A stretch of DNA of 64,000 nucleotides. Source: Ruminococcus_G sp964621905. Lineage in GTDB: Bacteria; Bacillota; Clostridia; Lachnospirales; Lachnospiraceae. Under the pieces are notes generated by a model. It was given only the letters and a program-made list of their open reading frames with translations, had not been told where the DNA came from and did not search any database. Positions 24,911 to 34,191 of this stretch are shown in pieces. Position 1 is the first letter of the stretch. Each line of letters opens with the position of its first letter. The stretch spans positions 24,900 to 88,899 of the forward strand of contig CAZUNG010000011.1 of NCBI GenBank assembly GCA_964621905.1. The letters run 5' to 3'. A program made the position numbers and the translations under genes.

Positions 24911-26911
24911 ATGAGAGCAATTAAATATGTCTGGTGTTCTCTGTGGGCGGTGTTACTTTTCTCAAACGCCGTGCCGGTTGGGGCAGTTACCACCAATCTG
25001 AAGGTGGGAGTTTTGTCGGAAAATCCTCCGTATTGCTATGAGGACAGTGAGAACGATTTTCAGGGGATGTTAATCGATATGATTGAGTCAATCGCAAAGG
25101 AGAAAAACCTGCAGTTGGAATATGTGCGGTATGATACGGAAGGAACGTGCTATTCTGCTTTTGAGAATGGTTCCATTGATCTGATTCTCGGGAGCACGGA
25201 CAGTACCATGGAGAGTGCCAGAAAGCTGGAACTGGTCAGTTCATCCCTATGTGTGCTGACCTTTGATCAAACTGCGAAAAAAATCAATAATGAGTCAGAT
25301 ATCAGGGAATTTCATGTATTCACTGATAGGGAAGGAAAGACAAGGCTAGGTAAGAATCTGGGTATGAATGCGGAAACACTGAGAAACCAGACCAAGATAT
25401 TTGCCAGTAAGAAGGCGCTATTCCGTGAATTTATCAAAGATCCGGAAAGTTTGGCTGTCTGCGAAAAAGAATGTGCCTGTTATATGCTAAAAGAAGCAGA
25501 TCTTCTGGATGAATACACAATTCTATACAATTACGTGGCGCAAGTATCTTACGGGTTGATCCTTCATGACAGCGATACCATTTTGTACAGGGCGCTTGAT
25601 GGGGGATTAAGTAGTCTTAGAGCCAACGGTACGTATGATGAAATTTGGGAGAAATGGTCTGTGGGCACGGAGACAGGGGTTCATATATCAGAAAAGATGA
25701 TGAAGGGGATCTTGTTGGCCGCTTTTATGCTTGCTGCGATCATCTGTGGATATGTGCTCCTTAATAATTGGATGAACAAACGGCTTCGCAGGATCGTAGC
25801 GGAGAAGACGAACGAGCTGCGAATTGCCAACGGAAATCTTCAGAAACAGATGGAGCAGCTAAAAAAAGAAGGCATTTTGCGTAATCAGATGATTGAGCAT
25901 TCTCCGACTTCAATGATTCTTCTGGATGCGAAGAAAAATGTGATATTTATGAACCGGGCCGCATTTGAGCTTACCGGTATTTCACCTAATTCCTGGTCCC
26001 AAAGGCTGGTCTCTGAAGTGCCTGTGTTTCAAAATATTATTAAGAGAACGCCTAAACGATTATTTCTGGAGGATGAGGATAAGGACTACGAAACAGTAAA
26101 GGTGGATTTTGGAGAGCGTAAGAAGATCTATCGGTATATAGGTTATCGTTTGCCTAATACTCAAAATGAAGGCCAGTATATTTTGTCGGTGGAAGACATC
26201 ACTCAGGAGGAACAAAAAAAGAGGCAAGAGTTTGAGACGGAGAAAAATAAAACGTTAAATACCCTGATCGCTGGTATTGCCCATGAGGTAAAGAATCCGC
26301 TAATGTCTATCTATAACTATGCTAAGCTGATTCCGAAGCTTTTAGATAATGAACAGTTCCGCACTGCTTTTTCTACCACTGTTCCGGAGGAAATAGATCG
26401 AGTTAAGCGTCTGATTGATTCGCTTCTTCATTATGCCAAGCCAACTCAAGGTAAGCCGGAATGGGTGGATGTGGGTAAGGTATTGAAGGACTGTGCGACA
26501 TTGACCCTTGTGATGGCAAAAAAGAGCAGGACCACCATCAGGACAGAGGAAATCGAGGAGCAGGTGATGCTTTATACGGAACGCGATAAGCTGAAGCAGT
26601 GTTTTATGAATTTAATTCTTAACAGCATAGACGCGGTGAAGGAGAAGGTACTTCATGAGGAAAAAGCTCAGATTCAGCTTTGTACAAGATTGGAGGGGCA
26701 GAAGGTAGTTGTCAGTGTGTCTGACGATGGCTGCGGCATGACCCAGGAAGAAATAGATCAGTGCTGCAGTGCTTTTTATACGACGAAGGCATCCGGGAGT
26801 GGATACGGCATGCATTTTGTCAGTCGCTTTATGGAGGAAAGCAGGGGAACTCTTAAGATTGAGAGTGAAAAAGGGGCATATACACGTATCACTTTGTGGT
26901 TCTACGGATAG
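24911..26911 (+). CDS. Sensor histidine kinase with extracellular solute-binding domain
   Basis: A 666-residue membrane kinase. A signal peptide (to ~residue 27) leads to an amino-acid-type solute-binding domain (SBP_bac_3-like: LKVGVLSENPPYCYEDSENDF near its start, GSIDLILGSTD, then YDEIWEKW). A membrane segment (~265-285) is followed by a short coiled region, a PAS domain (MILLDAKKNVIFMNRAAFELTG), HisKA with phosphoacceptor H458 (AGIAHEVKNPL) and an HATPase (NLILNSIDAV, DDGCGM, GSGYGMHF). It probably senses an external amino acid or peptide. The ATG at 24911 is chosen for AGGAG just upstream. The response regulator starts 20 bases on. Confidence 0.93.
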   Translation: MRAIKYVWCSLWAVLLFSNAVPVGAVTTNLKVGVLSENPPYCYEDSENDFQGMLIDMIESIAKEKNLQLEYVRYDTEGTCYSAFENGSIDLILGSTDSTMESARKLELVSSSLCVLTFDQTAKKINNESDIREFHVFTDREGKTRLGKNLGMNAETLRNQTKIFASKKALFREFIKDPESLAVCEKECACYMLKEADLLDEYTILYNYVAQVSYGLILHDSDTILYRALDGGLSSLRANGTYDEIWEKWSVGTETGVHISEKMMKGILLAAFMLAAIICGYVLLNNWMNKRLRRIVAEKTNELRIANGNLQKQMEQLKKEGILRNQMIEHSPTSMILLDAKKNVIFMNRAAFELTGISPNSWSQRLVSEVPVFQNIIKRTPKRLFLEDEDKDYETVKVDFGERKKIYRYIGYRLPNTQNEGQYILSVEDITQEEQKKRQEFETEKNKTLNTLIAGIAHEVKNPLMSIYNYAKLIPKLLDNEQFRTAFSTTVPEEIDRVKRLIDSLLHYAKPTQGKPEWVDVGKVLKDCATLTLVMAKKSRTTIRTEEIEEQVMLYTERDKLKQCFMNLILNSIDAVKEKVLHEEKAQIQLCTRLEGQKVVVSVSDDGCGMTQEEIDQCCSAFYTTKASGSGYGMHFVSRFMEESRGTLKIESEKGAYTRITLWFYG

Positions 26912-26931
26912 AATCTGAAGGAGGGAGAAGA

Positions 26932-28320
26932 TTGAAAAAAGTATTGATTATCGATGACGAATTAGGAATCTGTCAATCGCTGATGTTTGGACTGATGGAG
27001 GAATATGAGACAGTCTATGCCACGGATCCGGAAGAAGGGATTGCCTTGGTAGGGCTGGGAGATATTGATGCAGTCATTTTGGATGTGAGAATAGGCAGCG
27101 TGAGCGGTCTGGATGTACTGCGTGACATTAAAAAGGATTTTCCACATATTATTGTGATTATGATGACTGCCTATGCCAGTGACCGGTCCTGCACGGAAGC
27201 TATGCGTCTGGGAGCCTATACCTATCTTTCCAAACCGGTATCGGTGGAGGATATAAAAATATTTCTTGTACAGGCACTGGAATTTCGCAGTTTGAATGAG
27301 AAAATCCAGTATCTTTCGGATGAGCTGAATATAAAGAACAGATTTGAGATGATTGGCAAGAGTGAGGCCATGAATCGTGTCTATACCTTGATTGATAAAT
27401 TAAAAGATGTGGATACCAATATCATGATTACAGGTGAGAGCGGGACGGGAAAAGAGCTGGCTGCAAAAGCCATTCATTTTCAAGGAAAACGGCAGAAGCA
27501 CCCTTTTCTTGCAGTAAACTGTGCAGCCGTACCAGAACATCTGATTGAGTCGGAATTTTTTGGACATAAGAAAGGGGCTTTTACCGGTGCGGCAAAGGAC
27601 AAGCTCGGTAAATTTGCTGTGGCGGACAAAGGTACTTTGTTCCTGGATGAGATTGGGGAGCTGCCGTTTCTAATTCAGGGGAAGCTTCTTCGCGCAATTC
27701 AGGAGCACGAGATAACACCGGTGGGTTCCAATGAAACGGAAAAAGTAGACGTGAGGATTTTGGCAGCTACCAACCGTGATCTAAGGGGCATGGTTCGGGA
27801 GGGAACGTTTCGTGAGGATCTTTATTATCGCCTGAATGTGATTGAGATTCCTATGCCGCCGCTTCGACAGAGAAAAAATGACCTTTCTTTGCTTTTAGAA
27901 CATTATGTCAGGCGATTTAACGAGGAACAGAACAAACGAATTACGGGCTTTACTCCGAAAGCATATCAGGCACTGTTGGAATACGATTATCCGGGGAATG
28001 TGAGACAGCTGGGTAATGTGGTGGAACACGCCGTGATATTGGCAGGGGGAGATGTGATTGATATGGACGCCCTGCCCTATGAGCTGACAGGAGGAGAAAA
28101 GGGACAGAATCATGGAGCCGACAACAAAAAGGCAGTTGAAGAATTTTTGGGGAGTCATTCCATGAAAGAAATTGAGAGACTGACACTTAAAGTGGCTCTG
28201 GAGAAAAACAACGGGAAGAAAAAAGAAACTGCCTGGCAGCTAGGCATCAGCGAGAGAACTATGTGGAATAAAGTAAAAGAGTATGGTTTATCGGAAGATA
28301 GGGAAAGTCGAACAAAGTAA
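26932..28320 (+). CDS. NtrC-family sigma-54-dependent response regulator
   Basis: A 462-residue activator: receiver domain (phosphoacceptor D51, conserved K101), AAA+ domain with Walker A GESGTGKE at 168-175 and the sigma-54-contacting loop GAFTGA at 215-220, Walker B TLFLDEIGE, and a Fis-type HTH at the C terminus (KKKETAWQLGISERTMWNKV). It should be phosphorylated by the upstream kinase, bind upstream sites and open sigma-54 promoters. The start is TTG at 26932, chosen because GGAGGG lies 6 bases before it; no in-frame ATG fits the receiver start (KKVLIIDDE). A 22-bp hairpin follows the stop. Confidence 0.95.
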   Translation: MKKVLIIDDELGICQSLMFGLMEEYETVYATDPEEGIALVGLGDIDAVILDVRIGSVSGLDVLRDIKKDFPHIIVIMMTAYASDRSCTEAMRLGAYTYLSKPVSVEDIKIFLVQALEFRSLNEKIQYLSDELNIKNRFEMIGKSEAMNRVYTLIDKLKDVDTNIMITGESGTGKELAAKAIHFQGKRQKHPFLAVNCAAVPEHLIESEFFGHKKGAFTGAAKDKLGKFAVADKGTLFLDEIGELPFLIQGKLLRAIQEHEITPVGSNETEKVDVRILAATNRDLRGMVREGTFREDLYYRLNVIEIPMPPLRQRKNDLSLLLEHYVRRFNEEQNKRITGFTPKAYQALLEYDYPGNVRQLGNVVEHAVILAGGDVIDMDALPYELTGGEKGQNHGADNKKAVEEFLGSHSMKEIERLTLKVALEKNNGKKKETAWQLGISERTMWNKVKEYGLSEDRESRTK

Positions 28321-28347
28321 TTTTTTATTGGAGAAATGCATAACTGA

Positions 28348-28403
28348 GATATCAAAGCTGCCCGACAGATACGAAAAGTGTTCTGTCGGGCAGCTTTGAT
28401 ATC
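28348..28403. terminator. 22-bp perfect stem-loop after response regulator
   Basis: Arms 28348-28369 and 28382-28403 are fully complementary over 22 bp with a 12-base loop. There is no T run after it, so it is not a textbook intrinsic terminator. It separates the regulatory genes from the activator sites and promoter of the peptide operon. Confidence 0.6.
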
Positions 28404-28448
28404 TGGAACAGTCGTCTGATTCGGTGGAACGCACAATTTACATAGCCG

Positions 28449-28486
28449 CTGCAAATTTTGCAGTTAGTAATATGCAAATTTTGCAG
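28449..28486. promoter_or_regulatory. Two palindromic upstream activator sites
   Basis: Two copies of TGCAAATTTTGCAG (28450-28463 and 28473-28486), 23 bases apart, so about two helical turns and on the same face. Each is a near-perfect palindrome. They lie ~165-200 bases before the expected start of the sigma-54 promoter, the usual place for NtrC-type enhancer sites. The likely binder is the Fis-type HTH of the response regulator at 26932 (inference). Confidence 0.7.
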
Positions 28487-28623
28487 TTTGAGATAAAAAA
28501 GGACAAAGGGAATATAAGAAAAAAATAGGCAAATAAAAAAAAGCGGGAAATATACACAAAAATAAAAACAGAACAAGGGGGTAAATATACAATTATCACA
28601 AAAAATAAATAGAACAGGGGAAT

Positions 28624-28640
28624 TGGCATGGAAATTGCTT
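28624..28640 (+). promoter_or_regulatory. Sigma-54 (-24/-12) promoter of peptide import operon
   Basis: TTGGCATGGAAATTGCTTT (28623-28641) matches the sigma-54 consensus, with GG at 28625-28626 and GC at 28637-28638, exactly 12 bases apart. Transcription should start near 28650, ~28 bases before the binding-protein ATG. Confidence 0.88.
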
Positions 28641-28677
28641 TTATATAAGTATAACAACACTCAAGGAGGAGAAAAGC

Positions 28678-30240
28678 ATGAGAAAGAGAGTAAATCAATT
28701 AGTTGCATTGTCATTGAGCGTGATCATGGCCGGTGCTATGCTGGCAGGATGTGGAAGTGAAGAGAAAGGCGGAACTTCTGATGCAAGCAGTGAGATCAGC
28801 AAGACGGGTGACAGCGGAAAAAATGTGAAGGATACCATAACCCTTGCTATTACCGAGATTCCGACAGTGAATCCTTATGGTGCCAGTAATAAGTGGATTT
28901 CGATTGTGGACAATCTGATTCATGCCAAATTGATCAAGATTGATGCGGATACACAGGAAATTCTTCCCGATCTTGCCACTGAGTGGTCACCAAATGAGGA
29001 TAATACAGTTTGGACGTTTACTCTTCGGGAGGGGGTTAAGTTCCATGATGGAACCGAGTTTACAGCAGACGATGTAAAATTTACATGGGATTACGGCTCT
29101 GTACCCAGCGAAAGTGTAGGTAATCCGTGGACGGCGGATGTATCAGAGGTAAATGTGGTGGACGACTACACGGTGGAATTCGTGTGTGAGGGACCAGTTG
29201 CGGATCTTCCGTCTTACCTATGCTATCCGATTCTTTCTAAGGAGGCCTTTGAAACTATGGATAATGAGGAAACAGCAGCAGCGATTGGTGCAGGTCCGTA
29301 TGTTCTGACGGATAACAATGCAGGGATCAGTTACTCTTATGAAAAATTTGAGGACTATTTCGGAGAACCGGCTGTGACTCCAAACATCGAATGTAAAGTG
29401 ATCAATGATGAAAACAGTATGGAGATGGCTCTTAGATCCGGAGAAATCGATGTGATGAGTATTGAGAGTTCCGAGGTGGCAAAGCAGATTATGGAGGATG
29501 AGGACTATGTGTGCTTTTCAAAATTGACTGCGGATACTATGTATCTTGGAATCAACATGGATCGTGTGACCGACGTGAATATCCGGAAAGCAATAGCCAT
29601 GGCGATTAACCGGGAGGAAATTGCAGAGACATTTGGCGATGATATTACAGCTACTGCAGTCTATACCTTATTTGCACCGAGCAGCGAAGGATATGTTGAA
29701 ACAGACATTCCGGAATACGATCCAGAAGGAGCAAAGGCTCTTTTGGAGGAAGCAGGCTATGGAGAGGGCTTAAAGTTGGTATTTTGCCATATTGACGGAC
29801 ATTCTGTTGCGGCTGAGGTTATTCAGGCACAGCTGGGAGAGATCGGAATTGAAGTGGAACTGACTGCGCGATCCGGATCCGGCTATAGCCAGACTTTGAA
29901 AGATGAAGGAAACTATGATCTGTATATGAATACAACCACGGATTTCGGAGGTGTATTGGGGTATTGGAACAAACAGCTGATGCCGGGTGTATTTCTGAAT
30001 TGTATGAATTACGAGAATCCGGAGATGACGGCTCTTCATGATCGGGCACAGAAAGCTGATTACGATGAGATGTTGGAGTGCTGGGGTGAGATGCAAAAAA
30101 TCTTTGTGGAGGACTGCCCGGCTGTAGCTGTTATGGGTTTGACTAATTTGTTTGCAGGTGTCAAAGGCTTGGACGGAATCGTGATGGGAAGCTCAAGTCT
30201 TCAGACAGATTTAAGCCATGCGTATATTATTGAAGGTTAA
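28678..30240 (+). CDS. Peptide ABC transporter substrate-binding lipoprotein (DppA/OppA type)
   Basis: A 520-residue lipoprotein: signal peptide with lipobox LAGC, lipidated Cys at 25. The mature protein is an SBP_bac_5 (class II, extracellular solute-binding family 5) with LATEWSPNEDNTVWTFTLRE, VKFHDGTEFTADDVKFTWDY and EIGIEVELTARSGSGY-type segments. This family binds di- to oligopeptides, nickel and some glycosides; two peptidase-type genes at the end of the operon favour peptides. AAGGAGGAG precedes the ATG. It is the first gene after the sigma-54 promoter. Confidence 0.92.
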   Translation: MRKRVNQLVALSLSVIMAGAMLAGCGSEEKGGTSDASSEISKTGDSGKNVKDTITLAITEIPTVNPYGASNKWISIVDNLIHAKLIKIDADTQEILPDLATEWSPNEDNTVWTFTLREGVKFHDGTEFTADDVKFTWDYGSVPSESVGNPWTADVSEVNVVDDYTVEFVCEGPVADLPSYLCYPILSKEAFETMDNEETAAAIGAGPYVLTDNNAGISYSYEKFEDYFGEPAVTPNIECKVINDENSMEMALRSGEIDVMSIESSEVAKQIMEDEDYVCFSKLTADTMYLGINMDRVTDVNIRKAIAMAINREEIAETFGDDITATAVYTLFAPSSEGYVETDIPEYDPEGAKALLEEAGYGEGLKLVFCHIDGHSVAAEVIQAQLGEIGIEVELTARSGSGYSQTLKDEGNYDLYMNTTTDFGGVLGYWNKQLMPGVFLNCMNYENPEMTALHDRAQKADYDEMLECWGEMQKIFVEDCPAVAVMGLTNLFAGVKGLDGIVMGSSSLQTDLSHAYIIEG

Positions 30241-30344
30241 TCGGAGGTCGGATTTTTGGAAGCTTTCTATAAGAAAAGTACTCTGTGCAGGATTCTTGTT
30301 GCACGATTCTGTGAAAATGTTTGATTACAGCATGGGAGGATAAG

Positions 30345-31274
30345 ATGTTTCGTTATTTTATCAAAAGAATTTTATGGGTGATTCCTACTGTTTTACTGGT
30401 ATCTATGCTGGTTTATTTTGCCATGGACCTGACACCTGGGGACCCAGCGGTTACCAAGCTTGGCGACAGTGCGACTGAAGAACAATATGAAGCGATGAGG
30501 GAAAGTCTGGGGCTCAATGACCCGTTGATTATAAGATATGTAAAATATATAGGAAATGTGCTGAAAGGTGATATGGGAACCAGCTTAAGCGGCAATAAGC
30601 CTGTTTGGGATGAGATTATAAAAAGACTCTGGAATACCATTTATCTGGCGTTTGCGTCTGTTGTTGTGGCGGTGACGATCTCTCTCCCTTTAGGTATACT
30701 TGCAGCGCTGAGGCAAAACACATGGATCGATACTTTTTCATCGATAATATCCTTCATTGGTATGGCTATTCCCAATTTTTGGCTGGGTATACTGCTGATT
30801 ATGCTCTTTTCTGTGAAACTTGGGTGGCTTCCCAGTATGGGCAATAACAGCTGGAACAGTATTATACTGCCTGCAATCACCGTGGGGACGGGCTGTATGG
30901 CATCCCTTACGAGAACCGTAAGGGCGGCTATGCTGGACGTAATCCGGCAGGATTATCTAAGAACAGCCGCTTCCAAGGGAATCGGAAAAAGAGCCGTGAT
31001 CTTAAAGCATGCCCTGAAGAATGCCATGATTCCCATTGTGACAATTATTGGAACCAACATGGCCGGACTTTTAGCCGGAGCAATGGTGACGGAGACCGTA
31101 TTTTCTTGGCCGGGACTTGGATATCTGACGGTACAGGCGGTGTTGACCGGAGATTATAATATGGTTACTGGCTGTATCATCGTTACGGCTGTTATGATGT
31201 CTTTGGTTCTGGTAATTGTAGATGTGATCTATGGGTTTGTGGATCCGAGAATTAAAGCACAATATGCAAAGTGA
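30345..31274 (+). CDS. Peptide ABC transporter permease (DppB type)
   Basis: A 309-residue permease with six predicted membrane segments. The N terminus RILWVIPTVLLVSMLVYF followed by LTPGDPA and GLNDPLIIRYVKYI is typical of DppB/OppB. The EAA-type loop is RTAASKGIGKRAVILKHALKNA. The ATG at 30345 is preferred over 30321 because GGGAGGA lies 4-10 bases upstream. The ~105 bases after the binding-protein gene have no strong hairpin, so the operon probably continues. Confidence 0.92.
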   Translation: MFRYFIKRILWVIPTVLLVSMLVYFAMDLTPGDPAVTKLGDSATEEQYEAMRESLGLNDPLIIRYVKYIGNVLKGDMGTSLSGNKPVWDEIIKRLWNTIYLAFASVVVAVTISLPLGILAALRQNTWIDTFSSIISFIGMAIPNFWLGILLIMLFSVKLGWLPSMGNNSWNSIILPAITVGTGCMASLTRTVRAAMLDVIRQDYLRTAASKGIGKRAVILKHALKNAMIPIVTIIGTNMAGLLAGAMVTETVFSWPGLGYLTVQAVLTGDYNMVTGCIIVTAVMMSLVLVIVDVIYGFVDPRIKAQYAK

Positions 31275-31283
31275 GGTGAAAAT

Positions 31284-32177
31284 ATGAGCAAAGCAGAAAA
31301 AAAAGAGAACATACATATGGAATCTCTGCGTCAGAGCAAGACGAAAGAAGTATGGCATCAGTTCACAAAAAATAAAGGGGCAGTGATTGCGCTGATCTTG
31401 CTGACGCTTATCATTCTTATTGCATTGTTCTCTGGTCTGATCTGGGACTATGAGGATGTGGTAATTAAGCAGAATATATCAGAAAAACTTCAAAGGCCCT
31501 CTCTGCAATACCCCTTTGGGACGGACCATGTAGGACGGGATATGCTGGCTCGAATTGGATATGGCACTAGATACTCTTTAATCATTGCAGTTACCTCGGT
31601 GTTGATTTCTTTGCTTGCTGGCGGTACTGTGGGGGCTATCGCCGGATATTATGGAGGGAAAGCGGAGACTGTCATTATGCGTATCACGGATATGTGCACG
31701 ATGATCCCCAATGCCCTAATGGCCATAGCAATTATTGCGATCCTTGGAATCAAAACGTCTAATCTGGTGATTGCCCTGGGGATCAGTAATATTCCTATTT
31801 TTACAAGGATTACGAGAGCTTCCGTCATGATGGTGCGGAATAACGAATATATGGAAGCGTCCCGCGCGATTGGTGCCTCTAATCTGTATACGCTGTTCCG
31901 CCATGCCTTGCCCAACAGTATGTCCCAGATTTTTGTACAGGCTACTCTGCAGATCGGAAATTGTATTATTTCCGCCTCCGCCTTAAGCTTTCTTGGCGTA
32001 GGAGTTCCGGTTCCTACGCCCGAGTGGGGTGCCTTATTATCTATGGGAAGAAAATACATACAAAGCGCACCTTATCTAACACTGTTTCCTGGACTTGCCA
32101 TCTTTGTTACGGTGATGCTGATTAATTTGGTAGGAGATGGTCTCAGGGATGCCCTGGATCCTAAATTAAAGAGATGA
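31284..32177 (+). CDS. Peptide ABC transporter permease (DppC type)
   Basis: A 297-residue permease with an N-terminal cytoplasmic part and about six membrane segments. LQYPFGTDHVGRDMLARIGYGTR is the DppC/OppC hallmark region, and the EAA loop is YMEASRAIGASNLYTLFRHALPN. SFLGVGVPVPTPEWGALL precedes the last helices, as in OppC. Together with the DppB-type protein 10 bases upstream it forms the membrane channel. GTGAGGTG is the ribosome site. Confidence 0.93.
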   Translation: MSKAEKKENIHMESLRQSKTKEVWHQFTKNKGAVIALILLTLIILIALFSGLIWDYEDVVIKQNISEKLQRPSLQYPFGTDHVGRDMLARIGYGTRYSLIIAVTSVLISLLAGGTVGAIAGYYGGKAETVIMRITDMCTMIPNALMAIAIIAILGIKTSNLVIALGISNIPIFTRITRASVMMVRNNEYMEASRAIGASNLYTLFRHALPNSMSQIFVQATLQIGNCIISASALSFLGVGVPVPTPEWGALLSMGRKYIQSAPYLTLFPGLAIFVTVMLINLVGDGLRDALDPKLKR

Positions 32178-32188
32178 GGTAAAATGTT

Positions 32189-33184
32189 ATGGTTGAAAAT
32201 CAATATGTACTTGAGGTTAAGAACCTGGTAATACATTATGAGACGGATGAAGCCGATGTGGCGGCAGTGAACGGTGTAGATCTTGCGCTGGAGCCCCGAA
32301 AGACCCTGGGATTGGTGGGAGAGACCGGTGCCGGTAAGACATCTACAGCTCTTGCCTTTTTGGGGCTGGTACCTGATCCTCCCGGTGTGATCCGGGATGG
32401 GGTGATTAAGGTAAACGGAAAAGAAATCAATAAAATGAGTCCCAAAGAGATGGATAATATTCTGGGTAAAGAGATTGCCATGATCTTTCAGGATCCCATG
32501 ACGGCATTGAACCCGGTGATGACGGTAGGGGAACAGATTGCGGAGACGATCATTCGGCATGAGAGAATGGGAAAGAAGGAAGCCTTTCAGAAGGCGGGGG
32601 AGATGCTGGAGACTGTAGGGATCGATAAAAGCAGAGCGGGGGAGTATCCTCATCAGTTTTCAGGCGGTATGCGTCAGCGTGTGGTAATCGCCATTGCACT
32701 GGCCTGTCACCCTTCAATTCTGATCGCGGATGAGCCAACCACAGCCCTGGACGTGACAATTCAGGCCCAGGTACTGGATTTAATGAAAGGATTAAAGCAA
32801 AATTATCAGACGGCTATGCTTCTAATTACCCATGATTTGGGGGTAGTGGCAGAGATCTGTGATGAGGTGGCTGTAATGTATGCGGGAAAAATTGTGGAGA
32901 AAGGCAGCCTGCAGGATGTATTTGAACATACGCTGCATCCCTATACGGAAGGACTTTTTACCTCGCTGCCTAATATTAAGGAGCGGGTGTCAAGGCTTGT
33001 GCCGATTAAAGGTATCATGCCGGATCCGTCAAAACTGCCCAAGGGCTGTGCTTTTGCTCCACGCTGTCCCTATGCATTCGCGGATTGCAAAAAAAGGCAG
33101 CCAAAATGGCATCAGCTCAGTAAAACACACGGAGTTTTCTGCAGTGCCTACGATCATACAGAATTTCATATTAACAGGAGGTAA
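32189..33184 (+). CDS. Peptide ABC transporter ATPase (DppD type)
   Basis: A 331-residue ATPase: Walker A GETGAGKTS, Q-loop MIFQDPMTALNP, signature FSGGMRQRV, Walker B ILIADEPTTALDV, switch LITHDLGV. The C terminus has the Cys cluster region (GCAFAPRCPYAFADCKK) of Opp/Dpp ATPases, which can hold an iron-sulfur cluster. GAGGT precedes the ATG at 32189. It pairs with the DppF-type ATPase 2 bases downstream. Confidence 0.94.
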   Translation: MVENQYVLEVKNLVIHYETDEADVAAVNGVDLALEPRKTLGLVGETGAGKTSTALAFLGLVPDPPGVIRDGVIKVNGKEINKMSPKEMDNILGKEIAMIFQDPMTALNPVMTVGEQIAETIIRHERMGKKEAFQKAGEMLETVGIDKSRAGEYPHQFSGGMRQRVVIAIALACHPSILIADEPTTALDVTIQAQVLDLMKGLKQNYQTAMLLITHDLGVVAEICDEVAVMYAGKIVEKGSLQDVFEHTLHPYTEGLFTSLPNIKERVSRLVPIKGIMPDPSKLPKGCAFAPRCPYAFADCKKRQPKWHQLSKTHGVFCSAYDHTEFHINRR

Positions 33185-33186
33185 CT

Positions 33187-34143
33187 ATGGCGGATACCAT
33201 ACTTCAGGTAAAAAACCTGAAAAAATATTTTCATACAAAGAAGGGAAGTCTTCATGCGGTAGACGGAGTCAGCTTCTCTATTGAACGGGGAAAAACTCTG
33301 GGGATCGTAGGGGAATCTGGTTGTGGCAAATCCACAGTCGGTCGAAGTCTTCTGCGCCTTATTGAACCCACATCCGGAGAGGTCCTTTTTAAAGGAGAGG
33401 ATCTTACGAAATTTGACCGAAAGAAGATGCGAAATCTTCGCAAAGAGATGCAGATTATCTTTCAGGATCCCCTGGCATCGCTGAACCCTCGTAAAACAAT
33501 AAGTCAGTCTATTCAGGAGCCCTTGGTTTTAAACCATCTGACCTCTGGCAAAGGCGAGACGGAAGCCAGAATTCTGGAGCTGATGAAGATGGTAGGGTTG
33601 GATGAACGTTTGTATAATTCTTATCCTCATGAGCTGGATGGCGGCAGGTGCCAGAGGATCGGGATTGCCCGAGCTCTGGCTATGAACCCCAAGTTTATTC
33701 TCTGTGATGAACCAGTTTCCGCCCTGGATGTGTCTATACAGGCGCAGATACTGAATCTTTTGAAAGATCTGCAGGAACAGCTGAGGCTTACCTACATCTT
33801 TATCACCCACGATCTGTCGGTGGTTCATTTCTTTGCGGATGACATCATGGTAATGTATCTCGGGCAGATAGTGGAAATGGCTCCGGCAGAGAAGCTTTTT
33901 ACCAATCCTGTTCACCCCTATACGAAAGCTCTGCTTTCTGCCATACCTGTACCGGAGATTCAGGATCGAAGGGAAAGGATTCTTTTGAAAGGAGAGATTA
34001 CCTCTCCTGTTAATCCTCCGGAAGAGTGCCGGTTTGCCAAAAGATGCAAAAACGTTTGTGCAAAGTGCAAGAAGGCGGTACCGGAACTGAAAGAGGTGTC
34101 TCCGGGACACTTGGTGGCCTGCTGCCTGATGGATGCTGTATAG
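33187..34143 (+). CDS. Peptide ABC transporter ATPase (DppF type), variant signature
   Basis: A 318-residue ATPase: Walker A GESGCGKST, Q-loop IIFQDPLASLNP, Walker B ILCDEPVSALDVS, switch FITHDLSV, and a C-terminal Cys-containing stretch (CRFAKRCKNVCAKCKK). The signature reads LDGGRCQR rather than the usual FSGGQRQR, so the Ser of the LSGGQ motif is replaced by Asp. One ATPase of a heterodimeric Dpp pair can carry a less active site, so the complex may still work. AGGAGG overlaps the end of the preceding gene. Confidence 0.92.
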   Translation: MADTILQVKNLKKYFHTKKGSLHAVDGVSFSIERGKTLGIVGESGCGKSTVGRSLLRLIEPTSGEVLFKGEDLTKFDRKKMRNLRKEMQIIFQDPLASLNPRKTISQSIQEPLVLNHLTSGKGETEARILELMKMVGLDERLYNSYPHELDGGRCQRIGIARALAMNPKFILCDEPVSALDVSIQAQILNLLKDLQEQLRLTYIFITHDLSVVHFFADDIMVMYLGQIVEMAPAEKLFTNPVHPYTKALLSAIPVPEIQDRRERILLKGEITSPVNPPEECRFAKRCKNVCAKCKKAVPELKEVSPGHLVACCLMDAV

Positions 34144-34191
34144 ATATTTTTGGACCGATTATAGATAGAATAACAAGGAAGGAGTGTTGAG

